Positions 1 through 8,347 of a DNA stretch of 27,190 nucleotides are shown piece after piece. Source of the DNA: Polaromonas sp. YR568 (GTDB lineage: Bacteria; Pseudomonadota; Gammaproteobacteria; Burkholderiales; Burkholderiaceae). Below the pieces are notes generated by a model. That model was given only the letters and a program-made list of their open reading frames with translations. It was not told the DNA's origin and made no database searches. Where the stretch lies: assembly GCA_945871335.1 (NCBI GenBank), contig CAMBWM010000004.1:1-27190 (forward strand), read 5' to 3'. Both the position numbers and the translations under genes were made by a program. The number at the start of each line of letters is the position of its first letter. Positions within the stretch are counted from its first letter, which is position 1.

Positions 1-683
1 GCGCTGTGGTGCATGGCGCCCAGGGCGGCGTCAAACACCATGTGTTCATAGACCTCGTCGCTGATGAGCAGCACGTCGGTGGGCGCCAGCAGGGTTTGCA
101 GGCGCAGCATTTCGGCTTCGGTCCAGACGGTGGCGCTGGGGTTGTGTGGCGAATTGATGATGATGGCGCGGGTTTTGGGGTTGAGCGCGGTGGCGATCTT
201 GTCGAAGTCAGGTCGGAAGGTGCCGGGGGTGAGCGGCACGCGCACGACGGTGCCGCCGGCCAGCTCAATGTTGGGCACGTAGCTGTCGTAGCAGGGCTCG
301 AGCACGATCACTTCGTCGCCCGGGTGCACGATACCCAAAATGATGGTGATGATGGCTTGCGTAGCGCCGGCGGTGACGGTGATCTCAGTGGCCGGGTTGT
401 AGCTGCGGCCGTGCAGGGTTTGAATTTTGGCGGCAATGGCTTCGCGCAGCACAGGCACGCCGGTCATGGGCGGGTACTGGTTGAGGCCGCTTTGCATGGC
501 AGCGGTCACAGCGTTGACCAGTGCCGGGTCGCATTCAAAGTCAGGGAAACCCTGGCCGAGGTTGACAGCGTTTTTTTCAGTGGCCAGTGCCGACATGACG
601 GTGAAGATGGTGGTGCCGACATTGGGCAGCCGGCTTTGCAGGGCGGGAGTGTGCTGGCGCACGGCGGTCAGGGAGGGGCTCAT
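1..683 (-). CDS. Class I/II PLP-dependent aminotransferase (methionine aminotransferase-like), 3' end cut by window
   Basis: This is the first 227 residues of a fold-type I aminotransferase; the rest lies left of the window. The start ATG (683-681) gives MSPSLTAVRQ. The segment NLGQGFPDF near residue 45 is the hallmark N-terminal motif of the YbdL/kynurenine aminotransferase branch. It is followed by GATQAI (PLP phosphate-binding region), SPHNPS and SDEVYEHMVFD (Asp and Tyr that hold the PLP ring). The PLP lysine would lie beyond the window edge. The family transfers the amino group of methionine, glutamine or aromatic amino acids to a 2-oxo acid in the cytoplasm. The gene begins only five bases after the cysB stop on the same strand, so co-transcription with cysB is likely, which suits a sulfur amino-acid role. 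Substrate choice is inference; the family call is secure. Confidence 0.88.
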   Translation of the reverse strand, partial: MSPSLTAVRQHTPALQSRLPNVGTTIFTVMSALATEKNAVNLGQGFPDFECDPALVNAVTAAMQSGLNQYPPMTGVPVLREAIAAKIQTLHGRSYNPATEITVTAGATQAIITIILGIVHPGDEVIVLEPCYDSYVPNIELAGGTVVRVPLTPGTFRPDFDKIATALNPKTRAIIINSPHNPSATVWTEAEMLRLQTLLAPTDVLLISDEVYEHMVFDAALGAMHHS

Positions 684-688
684 GGTTG

Positions 689-1633
689 TCAAACTTCGTA
701 GTCGTTGATGCGGCCAGTCATGGCCTTGGTGATGAGGTCACGGGTTAGCTTGCCGCTCACCAGCTCGGCAAATTTATAGACGAAATTGCGCAGGTACGCG
801 CTGCGTTTGAAGGCGATACGCGCCACATTCATGCCAAAGAGCGGTTCGGCCGGCACGGTCACCAGGTCGGCGTTGGTGCCGTCTGCTTGCATGGCCATCT
901 CGGCGACGATGCCCACGCCCAGGCCCAAGCGAACATAGGTTTTGATGACGTCAGAGTCGATGGCCTCGAGCGCAATGCGCGGGTGCAGGCGCTTGGCGGC
1001 GAAGGCTTCGTCGATCTTTGTGCGGCCTGTGAAGGACGGGTGGTAAGTGATGAGAGGTTGACCGGCCAGCTCTTCCAGCGTGATATTTTTTTGCTGGGCC
1101 AGCGGATGGTCGGCCGGCATGACCAGCATGTGCTGCCATTCGTAGCACGGCAGTGTGACCAGCTCGTCGTACTGCGCCAGGGATTCGGTGGCGATGCCAA
1201 TCTCGGCGACCTCGTCGATCAGCATGCGTGCCACCTGGTCGGGCGAGCCCTGGTGAAGGCTGACATTCACTTTGGGAAAGGCCTCGCGCAGGCGTGCAAC
1301 CGGCTGGGGCAGCACGTAGCGGGCCTGGGTGTGGGTGGTGGCAATCGACAGGGTGCCGCTGTCTTGCGCTGAGTACTGCTCTCCAATGCGCTTGAGGTTG
1401 CCAACTTCCCGCATGATCAGTTCTATGCTTTGCAGCACGTGCTGGCCGGGCTCGGTCACGCGTTTGAGGCGTTTGCCGTGGCGCGCAAAGATTTCTACGC
1501 CCAATTCTTCTTCAAGCTCAATGATGGCTTTGGAAACGCCCGGTTGCGAGGTGTGCAGCGCTCGGGCTGTTTCTGTGAGGTTGAGGTTGCGGCGCACAGC
1601 CTCTTGGACAAAGCGAAACTGGTGAAGGTTCAT
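689..1633 (-). CDS. cysB: CysB-type LysR-family regulator of sulfur assimilation
   Basis: The 314-residue protein has a LysR architecture: an N-terminal winged helix-turn-helix (about residues 1-60, with TETARALHTSQPGVSKAI), a linker helix, then a two-lobed effector domain. The start MNLHQFRFVQEAVRRNLNLT and the domain segment TTHTQARYVLP are characteristic of CysB and Cbl rather than other LysR proteins. CysB senses N-acetylserine (Cbl senses APS) and activates sulfate/thiosulfate uptake and reduction genes. Length matches CysB (about 310-324 residues). No clear Shine-Dalgarno precedes the ATG at 1633. The 104 bases upstream, towards cbiX, are geneless and could hold its own promoter; a CATAAT box near 1660 has no good -35 partner. 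CysB versus Cbl cannot be settled by eye, but CysB is the usual Burkholderiales protein in this position. Confidence 0.88.
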   Translation of the reverse strand: MNLHQFRFVQEAVRRNLNLTETARALHTSQPGVSKAIIELEEELGVEIFARHGKRLKRVTEPGQHVLQSIELIMREVGNLKRIGEQYSAQDSGTLSIATTHTQARYVLPQPVARLREAFPKVNVSLHQGSPDQVARMLIDEVAEIGIATESLAQYDELVTLPCYEWQHMLVMPADHPLAQQKNITLEELAGQPLITYHPSFTGRTKIDEAFAAKRLHPRIALEAIDSDVIKTYVRLGLGVGIVAEMAMQADGTNADLVTVPAEPLFGMNVARIAFKRSAYLRNFVYKFAELVSGKLTRDLITKAMTGRINDYEV

Positions 1634-1737
1634 ATCAAAAAATTACTGATGTTGCGCTTCATTATGACATTTTGGCCTTAAAGATTAGGGCTGCGCTTGA
1701 CTTGGCTACAGGTCGAGCGAGGCCTCAAGTCCGGTGA

Positions 1738-2097
1738 TCAGGCCAGCGCAATGTCAGCCAGAAGTGCAGTGAGTTGGGCCGACTCGCCTGCGGTGGCCAA
1801 CAACTCAAGCCTGACCTGCGGGTGTTTGCTGCGAATTTCTTCGACGATCAGTGGCAGGTCTTCACGGGCGTGCTTACCAACGCCCAGAAACAAGGGAAAA
1901 ACGCGGATGTGCGTGGCCCCAGCGGCGACCATGTCGTCTGCGGCCTGCGGCAGACTCGGCAGGCACAACTCGAGGTAGGCGCAACTCACCTGGGCCACCG
2001 GGTGGCGACGCCTGATTTCAGTGGCCACCGCTTCAATGGGCAGGCGCCAAAGCGGGTCTCTGGAGCCATGGGCAAACAAGATGATGGCAGTGGTCAT
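1738..2097 (-). CDS. cbiX: Short CbiX/SirB-type sirohydrochlorin chelatase
   Basis: A 119-residue single-domain class II chelatase. It opens with TTAIILFAHGSRDP, where the His of AHGS is the metal-binding residue of CbiX/SirB, and contains VFPLFLGVGKHAREDLP, with the second conserved His. The usual role is insertion of Co2+ or Fe2+ into sirohydrochlorin, giving the cobalamin precursor or siroheme. Short one-domain forms of this size (CbiXS) act as homodimers. It lies 48 bases downstream of lptG and 104 bases upstream of cysB on the same strand. Siroheme is the cofactor of sulfite and nitrite reductases, so an iron-inserting role next to cysB is plausible but inferred. No convincing ribosome binding site precedes the ATG at 2097. 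Confidence 0.86.
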   Translation of the reverse strand: MTTAIILFAHGSRDPLWRLPIEAVATEIRRRHPVAQVSCAYLELCLPSLPQAADDMVAAGATHIRVFPLFLGVGKHAREDLPLIVEEIRSKHPQVRLELLATAGESAQLTALLADIALA

Positions 2098-2145
2098 GCG
2101 ATAAGAAAAAGGGCGCGCAGAGGGTAAAAGGGCAGGCTGGGCGTG

Positions 2146-3291
2146 TTAACGCCGAAGTACCAGCCAGCCGAAGGCCGTCAATGAAATGCCGGAGTAAAGC
2201 AAACCCGGGGCGGCAGCCGCGAACCAGGGTTCCCATTTTTGCAGGTTGCCGATGTGGCCGAACACGTTGTTGAGCAGGAAAAAACTGATGCCGATCATCA
2301 CGCCGGCAAACACATAGGTGGCAATGCCGCCGGTGCGAAAGTGCAGATAAGCAAATGGCAAAGAAAGCATCACCATAACCAGGCAGCTGAGTGGATAGAA
2401 AACTTTTTTCCAGAATTCAATCTCATAACGCTGTGCAGACTGGCCGTTGGCTTTGAGGTGCTGCACATAGTTAAAGAGGTCGATGGTGGCCATCTGGTCT
2501 GGCTTGAGCAGGGCTACGGAGACCATCTCGGCGCTGATTTCGGTGGGCCAGCGCAAGCTGTCTTTGCTGGTTCGGTTCATGCTGGCGGTAGCCAGCCCTT
2601 TGTTCAGGCTGTCGGTACTTGGACGGATCAAAAACTCAGTGCGCTCGGCCTTGAGCAGAGTCCAGGATTGATCGGCGGCAAATTGCCCGGCGCCAGCCTC
2701 GGTCAGGGAGACGACCAGGCCTTTGTTGTCATACTCATAAATACGGATGCCCTGCATCTCATTGGCGGGTGACAGCGCCCGCACGTTCACAACGTAATTG
2801 TTGTAGAGCTGCTTTTCTTTGAGCCAGGCGCCTGTCTGCCCCACGGTAATGCGGCCTTGGTACTTGGCTTTAAGCAGCTGTGCCGAGCGTTGGGCCACGG
2901 GGGAGACGTAGTCACCCACCGCAAAACTCAGCACCACAAAGACGCTGCCCAGCACCAGTAAAAGCCTGAGGGCGCGCCAGGGGTCCAGCCCGCTGGTGCG
3001 CAAGATCGTAAATTCAGAGGTCTTGGCCATTCGTGCCATCACCAGGATGGTGCCAATCAACACCGAGATCGGCATTAATTCATAAATATGGCTGGGCCAT
3101 AAAAGAGCGACATAAAGCAAAGAATGACTCAGCTGGTAAACCTGCTCTGCACCGGCGAACATTGATTTTTGCCCGACGTTCTTGAGGTCATCAATCAAGT
3201 CAAACAAGGAAAAAAGAGCCAGAAAGCCAATGCCCACCAGCAAAATGGAGACCCACAATTCACCGTAGATCAGTTTGCGAACGGTTTTCAT
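2146..3291 (-). CDS. lptG: LPS export ABC transporter permease LptG
   Basis: A 381-residue inner-membrane protein of the YjgP/YjgQ family. It starts MKTVRKLIYGELW, has three N-terminal membrane segments (roughly residues 15-40, 60-85 and 100-125), a large periplasmic beta-jellyroll region (about 140-270) and three C-terminal segments (about 290-380). The LptG signature region LIGTILVMARMAKTSEFTIL lies after the second segment. With LptF and the ATPase LptB it forms the LptB2FG machine that extracts lipopolysaccharide from the inner membrane and passes it to LptC/LptA. Its start overlaps the lptF stop by four bases, which indicates translational coupling. Length and topology are normal for the family. 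Confidence 0.95.
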   Translation of the reverse strand: MKTVRKLIYGELWVSILLVGIGFLALFSLFDLIDDLKNVGQKSMFAGAEQVYQLSHSLLYVALLWPSHIYELMPISVLIGTILVMARMAKTSEFTILRTSGLDPWRALRLLLVLGSVFVVLSFAVGDYVSPVAQRSAQLLKAKYQGRITVGQTGAWLKEKQLYNNYVVNVRALSPANEMQGIRIYEYDNKGLVVSLTEAGAGQFAADQSWTLLKAERTEFLIRPSTDSLNKGLATASMNRTSKDSLRWPTEISAEMVSVALLKPDQMATIDLFNYVQHLKANGQSAQRYEIEFWKKVFYPLSCLVMVMLSLPFAYLHFRTGGIATYVFAGVMIGISFFLLNNVFGHIGNLQKWEPWFAAAAPGLLYSGISLTAFGWLVLRR

Positions 3292-4418
3292 GGCTTCACA
3301 GAAGATTTAACGGCCAGTGCTCGGGCGGGAACTGGCCGGCGCGGCAGCAGGTCTGTGAGGCTCCAGTTTTCGTTGCGCTTGGCCAGCCAGAGCAAGCTGC
3401 CGATGAGAACGCTGCCGTGCATAAGTAGCAACAAGTTGCCCAGGCTCATACGCCCGCTGGCCACCCAGGTTTGCCCCAGGCCGATCAGGTTGCTGTACAA
3501 AATGAAGATCAAAAGCACAAAAATTATGTTGCTGCTGCGTCCGGCGCGGGGGTTCACAGCGGCCAGAGCCAACGCCATAATCACAAAATTAATGGCGCTG
3601 AAAACAAGCCCGAAGCGCCAGGAAAGCTCCGCCTGGTGGCTATTGATGTTTGACTTCAAAAGCTCGAGGGTGGACATTGCACGGATTTCAACCGCGTCCG
3701 CCGCAATGTCCTTGCGTTGCCCGGTAACGATGCCGTATTCCTCAAAATCACTTATCCGCAGGTCTTGCTTGCCGATGGTTTTTTCGAGGCGCTGGCCGTT
3801 CTGCAGCACGAGCATTTGCACATCATTGGCCAACTCAACCCGGCCGGCGCGGGCTGTTGTGACGGTGTTTTTTGTGTTTTCGGTAGTGGCTATAAAGATG
3901 TTGTTGCTTCCCACGCGTCCTTCGGAGGCGCTGTCAATGAAAAACACACGCTGGCCGTTGGCCGACTCCTGAAACTGGCCCGGGGTAATCCGCTCTAAGT
4001 CACCACGCTGGTCATAGCGCTGCTTCATGTCGGCGCTCTGCTGATTGGTCCAGGGCCAGATGATCAGCGCGGAGAAGGTGATCAAAACCAGGATCGGCCA
4101 GGAAAAGCGCAGCAAGGGCCGCAAAAAAGCAGACAGACCGCGCCCGCTGGCAAACCAGACCACCATTTCGCTGTCCTGGTACATACGGGACAGGGTGCTG
4201 AGCATGGCGATAAACAGCGACAAGGTCAGGATGGTTGGCAACCGCCCCAACGCGGCGTACGCCATGATCAGCATGACGTCTTGGGGGCTGATAGAGCCCC
4301 GGGAGGCGCGCCCCAAGGTCTGTATCAAAACTATCGTAAAGGTGATGGTGACGAGTACCACCAGGGTGGCGCCGAAGCTTCGCGCTAACTCTTTGCGCAT
4401 CGAAGATTGGAATAACAT
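3288..4418 (-). CDS. lptF: LPS export ABC transporter permease LptF
   Basis: A 376-residue partner of LptG with the same architecture: three N-terminal membrane segments, a periplasmic domain (about residues 130-250) and three C-terminal segments. It starts MLFQSSMRKELARSFGATLV and carries the LptF-type stretch LSLFIAMLSTLSRMYQDSEM, in which the region contacting LptB follows the second helix. The C-terminus is a basic tail after the last membrane helix. It is the first gene of the leftward lptF-lptG-cbiX-cysB run. Only 44 bases separate its start from the divergent pepA start, so both promoters must sit in or overlap that gap; I could not pick out either one. The divergent pepA/lptF arrangement is a very common proteobacterial neighbourhood. 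Confidence 0.95.
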   Translation of the reverse strand: MLFQSSMRKELARSFGATLVVLVTITFTIVLIQTLGRASRGSISPQDVMLIMAYAALGRLPTILTLSLFIAMLSTLSRMYQDSEMVVWFASGRGLSAFLRPLLRFSWPILVLITFSALIIWPWTNQQSADMKQRYDQRGDLERITPGQFQESANGQRVFFIDSASEGRVGSNNIFIATTENTKNTVTTARAGRVELANDVQMLVLQNGQRLEKTIGKQDLRISDFEEYGIVTGQRKDIAADAVEIRAMSTLELLKSNINSHQAELSWRFGLVFSAINFVIMALALAAVNPRAGRSSNIIFVLLIFILYSNLIGLGQTWVASGRMSLGNLLLLMHGSVLIGSLLWLAKRNENWSLTDLLPRRPVPARALAVKSSVKP

Positions 4419-4462
4419 GGAGTGACTAATTTATTTTTCGCAAAACGGAACTTACTTCAATT

Positions 4463-5971
4463 ATGAACTTCGAACTCAAGACCTTGAACCGCGCTCGGCT
4501 CTGCGCTGAAAAATGTGACGCTCTGTTGGTGCTGGTGCCTCAGGAAATGGCCAGCGGCCATGACGCGCTTTCCCGCCTAATTGCTGCGGCCACCCGCGCC
4601 GGTGACTTTGAAGCCAAACCCGGTAATTTGTTGCAAGCCTACCGTCCTGAGGGCTTGGCTGCGACCCGCTTGTTGCTGGTAGGGGTGGGCGACGGGACGC
4701 CCCGCCATGTTCGCAGTGCGGTGCTGGCGGCGATGGCGGCGCTGAAGTCCGGCAAGGCTTTGCGGCTTGTTTTGTGCCTGAGCTTGCTCAAAGACGCTGC
4801 GGGGCAGGCCATTCATCCCGCTTTATTAAGCTGCGGCGATGCTGCTTACCAATACAGCGCCACCAAATCCAAAGTGCCGAATAAGCACTTTCAGAGGGCC
4901 GTGGTGGCTGTGGCCGATGCACCGGCGGCCAAAGCCGCCTTTGCCAAAGCCTGTGGTCTGGCCCAGGGCATCGCGCTGGCCCGCGAATGGGGTAACCGCC
5001 CGGCCAACCATGCCACCCCCGAAAAACTGGCCGGCGCGGCGCGCGAACTGGCTAAATTGCCGCGCATTTCAGCCCAGATCCTCGGGCCCAAAGAAGTCGC
5101 CAAACTTGGCATGGGCTCTTTCACGGCGGTAGCGCGCGGCTCAGAAGAGCCGCTGCGTTTTATCGTGCTGCGCTACCAGGGCGCACTCAAGAATCAAGCC
5201 CCGGTGGTGCTGGTGGGCAAGGGCATCACATTCGACACGGGCGGTATCTCTATCAAACCAGCCGGTGAGATGGATGAGATGAAGTTCGATATGTGCGGAG
5301 CGGCCAGCGTGCTGGGCACCTTCCGGACGCTGGCAGCCTTGCAACCCAAGCTGAACGTGGTGGGTTTGATACCGGCCTGCGAAAACATGCCTGACGGTCG
5401 CGCCATTAAGCCCGGCGATGTGGTCAGCAGCATGAGCGGTTTGACCATTGAAATACTCAACACCGACGCAGAGGGCAGGCTGGTTCTGTGCGATGCCCTG
5501 ACCTACGCCGAGCGCTTCAAACCGCGTGCCGTGGTGGACATTGCTACCTTGACAGGCGCTTGCGTGGTGGCCTTGGGCGGCGTGCGCTCAGGCATGTTCT
5601 CAAGTAACGATGCGCTGGCCCAGTCACTGATGGACGCAGGGGAGCGATCTTTAGATCTGTGCTGGAGAATGCCCTTGGATGACATTTATGCCGAAGGGCT
5701 GAAAAGCAACTTTGCAGACATCGCCAATGTGGCTGGTCGCGCGGGTGGTGCGGTTACGGCCGCCAAGTTTTTGCAGCGTTTTGCTGGTAAGTTTCCTTGG
5801 GCGCATTTGGACATTGCTGGAACAGCCTGGAAAAGTGGCGCAGCCAAAGGTTCGACCGGACGACCTGTGGCGCTGTTGGTGGAGTACCTGCTCAGCCAGA
5901 CCGAGTCATCCCCAGCAAAACCGAGCCGTCCAAAGAGCGTCAAGAGCCGCAGCCCAGCTGCCCGGGCATGA
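4463..5971 (+). CDS. pepA: Leucyl aminopeptidase PepA (M17 family)
   Basis: A 502-residue cytoplasmic metallo-exopeptidase that removes N-terminal amino acids, with leucine preferred. The C-terminal catalytic domain shows the M17 hallmarks: GKGITFDTGGISIKP (about residues 251-265, with metal-binding Lys and Asp), MKFDMCGAASV, and the signature NTDAEGRL at 333-340, where Asp and Glu bind the two metals and Arg is catalytic. The N-terminal domain is the usual macro-like fold. After about residue 475 there is a Ser/Pro/Lys/Arg-rich tail that goes beyond the conserved domain and is probably disordered. E. coli PepA also acts as a DNA-binding accessory protein; whether this one does is unknown. 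The stop overlaps the holC start in an ATGA, which is typical for this gene pair. Confidence 0.95.
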   Translation: MNFELKTLNRARLCAEKCDALLVLVPQEMASGHDALSRLIAAATRAGDFEAKPGNLLQAYRPEGLAATRLLLVGVGDGTPRHVRSAVLAAMAALKSGKALRLVLCLSLLKDAAGQAIHPALLSCGDAAYQYSATKSKVPNKHFQRAVVAVADAPAAKAAFAKACGLAQGIALAREWGNRPANHATPEKLAGAARELAKLPRISAQILGPKEVAKLGMGSFTAVARGSEEPLRFIVLRYQGALKNQAPVVLVGKGITFDTGGISIKPAGEMDEMKFDMCGAASVLGTFRTLAALQPKLNVVGLIPACENMPDGRAIKPGDVVSSMSGLTIEILNTDAEGRLVLCDALTYAERFKPRAVVDIATLTGACVVALGGVRSGMFSSNDALAQSLMDAGERSLDLCWRMPLDDIYAEGLKSNFADIANVAGRAGGAVTAAKFLQRFAGKFPWAHLDIAGTAWKSGAAKGSTGRPVALLVEYLLSQTESSPAKPSRPKSVKSRSPAARA

Positions 5972-6438
5972 CAGAAGTTGAGTTTCATTTCAATGTAGGC
6001 GACAAACTCGACTACAGCTGCCGCTTGCTGCGCAAAGCCCATGCCGGGGGGGCTAAATTGCTGGTCACAGCGGACCCTGTGATGCTGGCGCAGCTGGACC
6101 AAATGCTGTGGACTTTGTCTGCGACCGAGTTCCTGCCCCATTGCCGCAGCGACGCGCCGCCCGCCACCCTGGCGCTCTCAGCTATCGTGCTGGCGGCTTC
6201 TGCCTTGGCGCCGGACTTGGAAGGGCGCGCGATGGGTGTGCTGGTCAATCTGGGCCAAGATGTCCCGCAGGGCTTTGAAAGCTTTGAGCGATTCATTGAA
6301 ATTGTGAGCAGTGCCCCCAACGACCGCCAGGCAGGGCGTCAACGCTGGAATCATTACAAACAACGCGGCTACGCACTCAAAGCCCACGACCGCACAGCCC
6401 CCGCGCAAAGTTCTGCCAGCGGTCAAATCCAAAATTAA
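5968..6438 (+). CDS. holC: DNA polymerase III chi subunit
   Basis: A 156-residue protein beginning MTEVEFHFNVGDKLDYSC. The ATG at 5968 overlaps the pepA stop (ATGA). The same frame stays open further upstream inside pepA, but that extension is antisense-style noise and the overlap start matches the family length. HolC features: a conserved opening beta strand followed by CRLLRKAHAGGAKLLV, WTLSATEFLPHC (HolC WSFSPTSFIPHC-like motif), then a NLGQDVP segment and a terminal helix carrying RWNHYKQRGYAL. Chi joins the clamp loader to single-stranded DNA-binding protein via psi. Pairing with pepA is the standard proteobacterial order. About 20 Ser/Ala/Gln-rich residues at the C-terminus look poorly conserved. 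Confidence 0.92.
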   Translation: MTEVEFHFNVGDKLDYSCRLLRKAHAGGAKLLVTADPVMLAQLDQMLWTLSATEFLPHCRSDAPPATLALSAIVLAASALAPDLEGRAMGVLVNLGQDVPQGFESFERFIEIVSSAPNDRQAGRQRWNHYKQRGYALKAHDRTAPAQSSASGQIQN

Positions 6439-6555
6439 CTCTTTTTTGACTTTTTGTGACGCTTGTGTGGCACAGGCTCAAAAATTGCGCTATCTTTCTA
6501 GGGTTGAGGTGAAACCCCCTCGCAAGTTTGACTATTTTATTTAATCGGAGTGAAC

Positions 6556-7683
6556 ATGAAACTGAAAATTACCGCACTGGCCGCCTTGGCCATGGCCACG
6601 AGCCTGGCAACTGCTCAAGAAACTCAAGTCGTCAAAATCGGCCATGTGGCGCCTGTTTCCGGCGCCCAGGCGCACTACGGCAAAGACAATGAAAACGGCG
6701 TGCGCATGGCCATTGAAGACCTCAATGCCCAGAACATCGTGATTGCTGGGAAAAAGATTAAATTTGAAATCGTTGCAGAAGACGATGCGGCCGATCCAAA
6801 ACAGGGCACTGCTGCGGCACAAAAACTGTGCGACTCCAAAGTTGCAGGCGTGGTCGGTCACCTCAATTCAGGCACCACCATCCCTGCTGCCAAGGTCTAC
6901 AACGATTGCGGCATCCCTCACGTCACTGGCGCCGCCACCAACCCCAACCTAACTAAGCCCGGTTACAAGACCACTTACCGCATCATCGCCAATGACAACG
7001 CGCTGGGTGCTGGCCTGGCTTTTTACGCCGCTGAAAAACTCAAGCTGAAAAAAATCGCCATCATTGACGACCGTACTGCTTACGGCCAAGGTGTTGCTGA
7101 AGTCTTTAAAAAGACAGCGCTGCAAAAAGGTATTTCAGTGGTTGACGAGCAGTTCACTACCGACAAAGCCACCGACTTCATGGCCATCCTGACCGCCATC
7201 AAGGCCAAAGCACCTGACGCCGTTTTCTACGGTGGTATGGACCCCCAAGCGGGTCCCATGTTGCGCCAGATGGAGCAACTGGGCATGGCCAAAGTCAAGT
7301 TCTTTGGGGGTGACGGCATCTGCACCGCTGAAATCGCTAAATTAGCCGCGGGCGCCAAAACTTTGGGCAATGTGATCTGCGCTGAAGGCGGCGCTTCCCT
7401 GGCCAAAATGCCTGGCGGCGAGGCCTGGAAAAAACGCTATGACGCCAAGTACCCTAACCAGTTCCAGGTTTACAGCCCCTACACCTACGATGCGACTTTC
7501 GTGCTAGTTGACGCTATGAAGCGTGCCAAATCGACAGACCCCAAGGTCTACACACCTGAATTGCTGAAAACCAACTTTAAGGGTGTGACCACCACCATCG
7601 CTTTTGAAGCGAATGGCGAGCTGAAGAACCCGTCCATCACTTTGTACGAGTACAAAGATGGCAAAAAATCAGCCCTGAACTGA
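6556..7683 (+). CDS. Periplasmic branched-chain amino-acid ABC transporter substrate-binding protein (Leu/Ile/Val-type)
   Basis: A 375-residue type I periplasmic binding protein of the LivJ/LivK family. I chose ATG 6556 because GGAG at 6547-6550 sits five bases upstream; a GTG at 6550 in the same frame overlaps that site. Residues 1-20 are a Sec signal peptide (MKLKITALAALAMATSLATA, cleavage before Gln). The mature part opens VVKIGHVAPVSGAQAHYGKD, the usual first-lobe segment, and contains GHLNSGTTIPA and GAATNP, the loop that holds the amino-acid carboxylate in this family. No permease or ATPase genes are next to it, so the protein works with components encoded elsewhere. The 117-base leader contains a small GGGTT/AACCC hairpin at 6501-6517 of unknown meaning. 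A clear terminator follows. Confidence 0.92.
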   Translation: MKLKITALAALAMATSLATAQETQVVKIGHVAPVSGAQAHYGKDNENGVRMAIEDLNAQNIVIAGKKIKFEIVAEDDAADPKQGTAAAQKLCDSKVAGVVGHLNSGTTIPAAKVYNDCGIPHVTGAATNPNLTKPGYKTTYRIIANDNALGAGLAFYAAEKLKLKKIAIIDDRTAYGQGVAEVFKKTALQKGISVVDEQFTTDKATDFMAILTAIKAKAPDAVFYGGMDPQAGPMLRQMEQLGMAKVKFFGGDGICTAEIAKLAAGAKTLGNVICAEGGASLAKMPGGEAWKKRYDAKYPNQFQVYSPYTYDATFVLVDAMKRAKSTDPKVYTPELLKTNFKGVTTTIAFEANGELKNPSITLYEYKDGKKSALN

Positions 7684-7700
7684 TCTTTTTATTAGTCCAC

Positions 7701-7727
7701 AAAGCCATCTTCGGATGGCTTTTTTTT
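7701..7727 (+). terminator. Rho-independent terminator after the binding-protein gene
   Basis: A nine-base perfect stem (AAAGCCATC at 7701-7709 against GATGGCTTT at 7714-7722) closes a TTCG tetraloop and runs straight into a tract of T to 7727. It lies 17 bases after the stop codon of the binding-protein gene and ends that single-gene transcript. Confidence 0.93.
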
Positions 7728-7848
7728 GCCTGGCCGATGCTGCTCCGACAAAAGAGCTAAGGGATTGATTCTGCTGATTTTCCGATTGCAGGAGTGCTAA
7801 CATTAAAAGCTTGTAATGCTAAATGTCAACCGAGATGTTGGATGAACC

Positions 7849-8331
7849 ATGAGTTCTACTTTAATTTTATTCATCTTGTTATTTGTGTTGATTTGCGTGG
7901 TGCTTTTCTATTTCTTTACACAGAAAAGCTTGAACGACATTTCAACGCGACTCAATAAAATGGAGGTGCCAGAACGGGTCTTGCGCACCCCGGACACCAT
8001 ACGCCGTGAGCGTGCGTACTCGCATGACCAGATCGTGATTCTCGAAGCCCAGCTCATCAACGAGGGCCGGGAAGATCTGACAGAAGCAGAGATGCAAGAA
8101 ATAGACAAGGCGCGCAAAAAAATCAAGTCTTGTGCAGACGAGCTCAGGGCACTTGGTGACTGGATAGGCTTACCCTTTGATTTGGAATGGAACGACATCC
8201 TTGACAGGTTGCCGGTGGTCAACCGCTTGTATCGCAAGGCTATCGCTGCCCAGACTGAGGCACTCAACCCGACCCCTGTTGCCCCTCCTGAAGTGCCGGC
8301 ACCTGCGCCGCAGTCAAGACTTCGGCGCTAA
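7849..8331 (+). CDS. Unknown membrane-anchored coiled-coil protein
   Basis: A 160-residue protein I do not recognise. Residues 4-24 form one strong membrane helix (TLILFILLFVLICVVLFYFF), followed by a polar domain. That domain is rich in Glu, Arg and Lys with a heptad-like pattern (about residues 30-45 and 62-100, for example EAEMQEIDKARKKIKSCADE), so a short helical coiled coil is likely. The last 20 residues are Pro/Ala-rich. The N-terminus being a bare anchor suggests a protein held in the inner membrane with its helical domain in the cytoplasm or periplasm; orientation cannot be told. It is followed after 16 bases by a PP2C-like phosphatase on the same strand, so the two probably form a functional pair. 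The upstream 121 bases after the terminator should hold the promoter, but none is convincing. Confidence 0.7.
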   Translation: MSSTLILFILLFVLICVVLFYFFTQKSLNDISTRLNKMEVPERVLRTPDTIRRERAYSHDQIVILEAQLINEGREDLTEAEMQEIDKARKKIKSCADELRALGDWIGLPFDLEWNDILDRLPVVNRLYRKAIAAQTEALNPTPVAPPEVPAPAPQSRLRR

Positions 8332-8347
8332 TTCGGGATTCACTCCA

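Noticed and set aside
6..701. Rightward frame opposite the aminotransferase
   Set aside because: The minus strand carries the NLGQGFPDF and SDEVYE motifs of a real aminotransferase; the plus-strand frame is Gly/His-rich noise.
6471..6489. Possible sigma54 promoter (TGGCAC ... TTGC) before the amino-acid binding-protein gene
   Set aside because: The two boxes are 11 bases apart rather than the required five.
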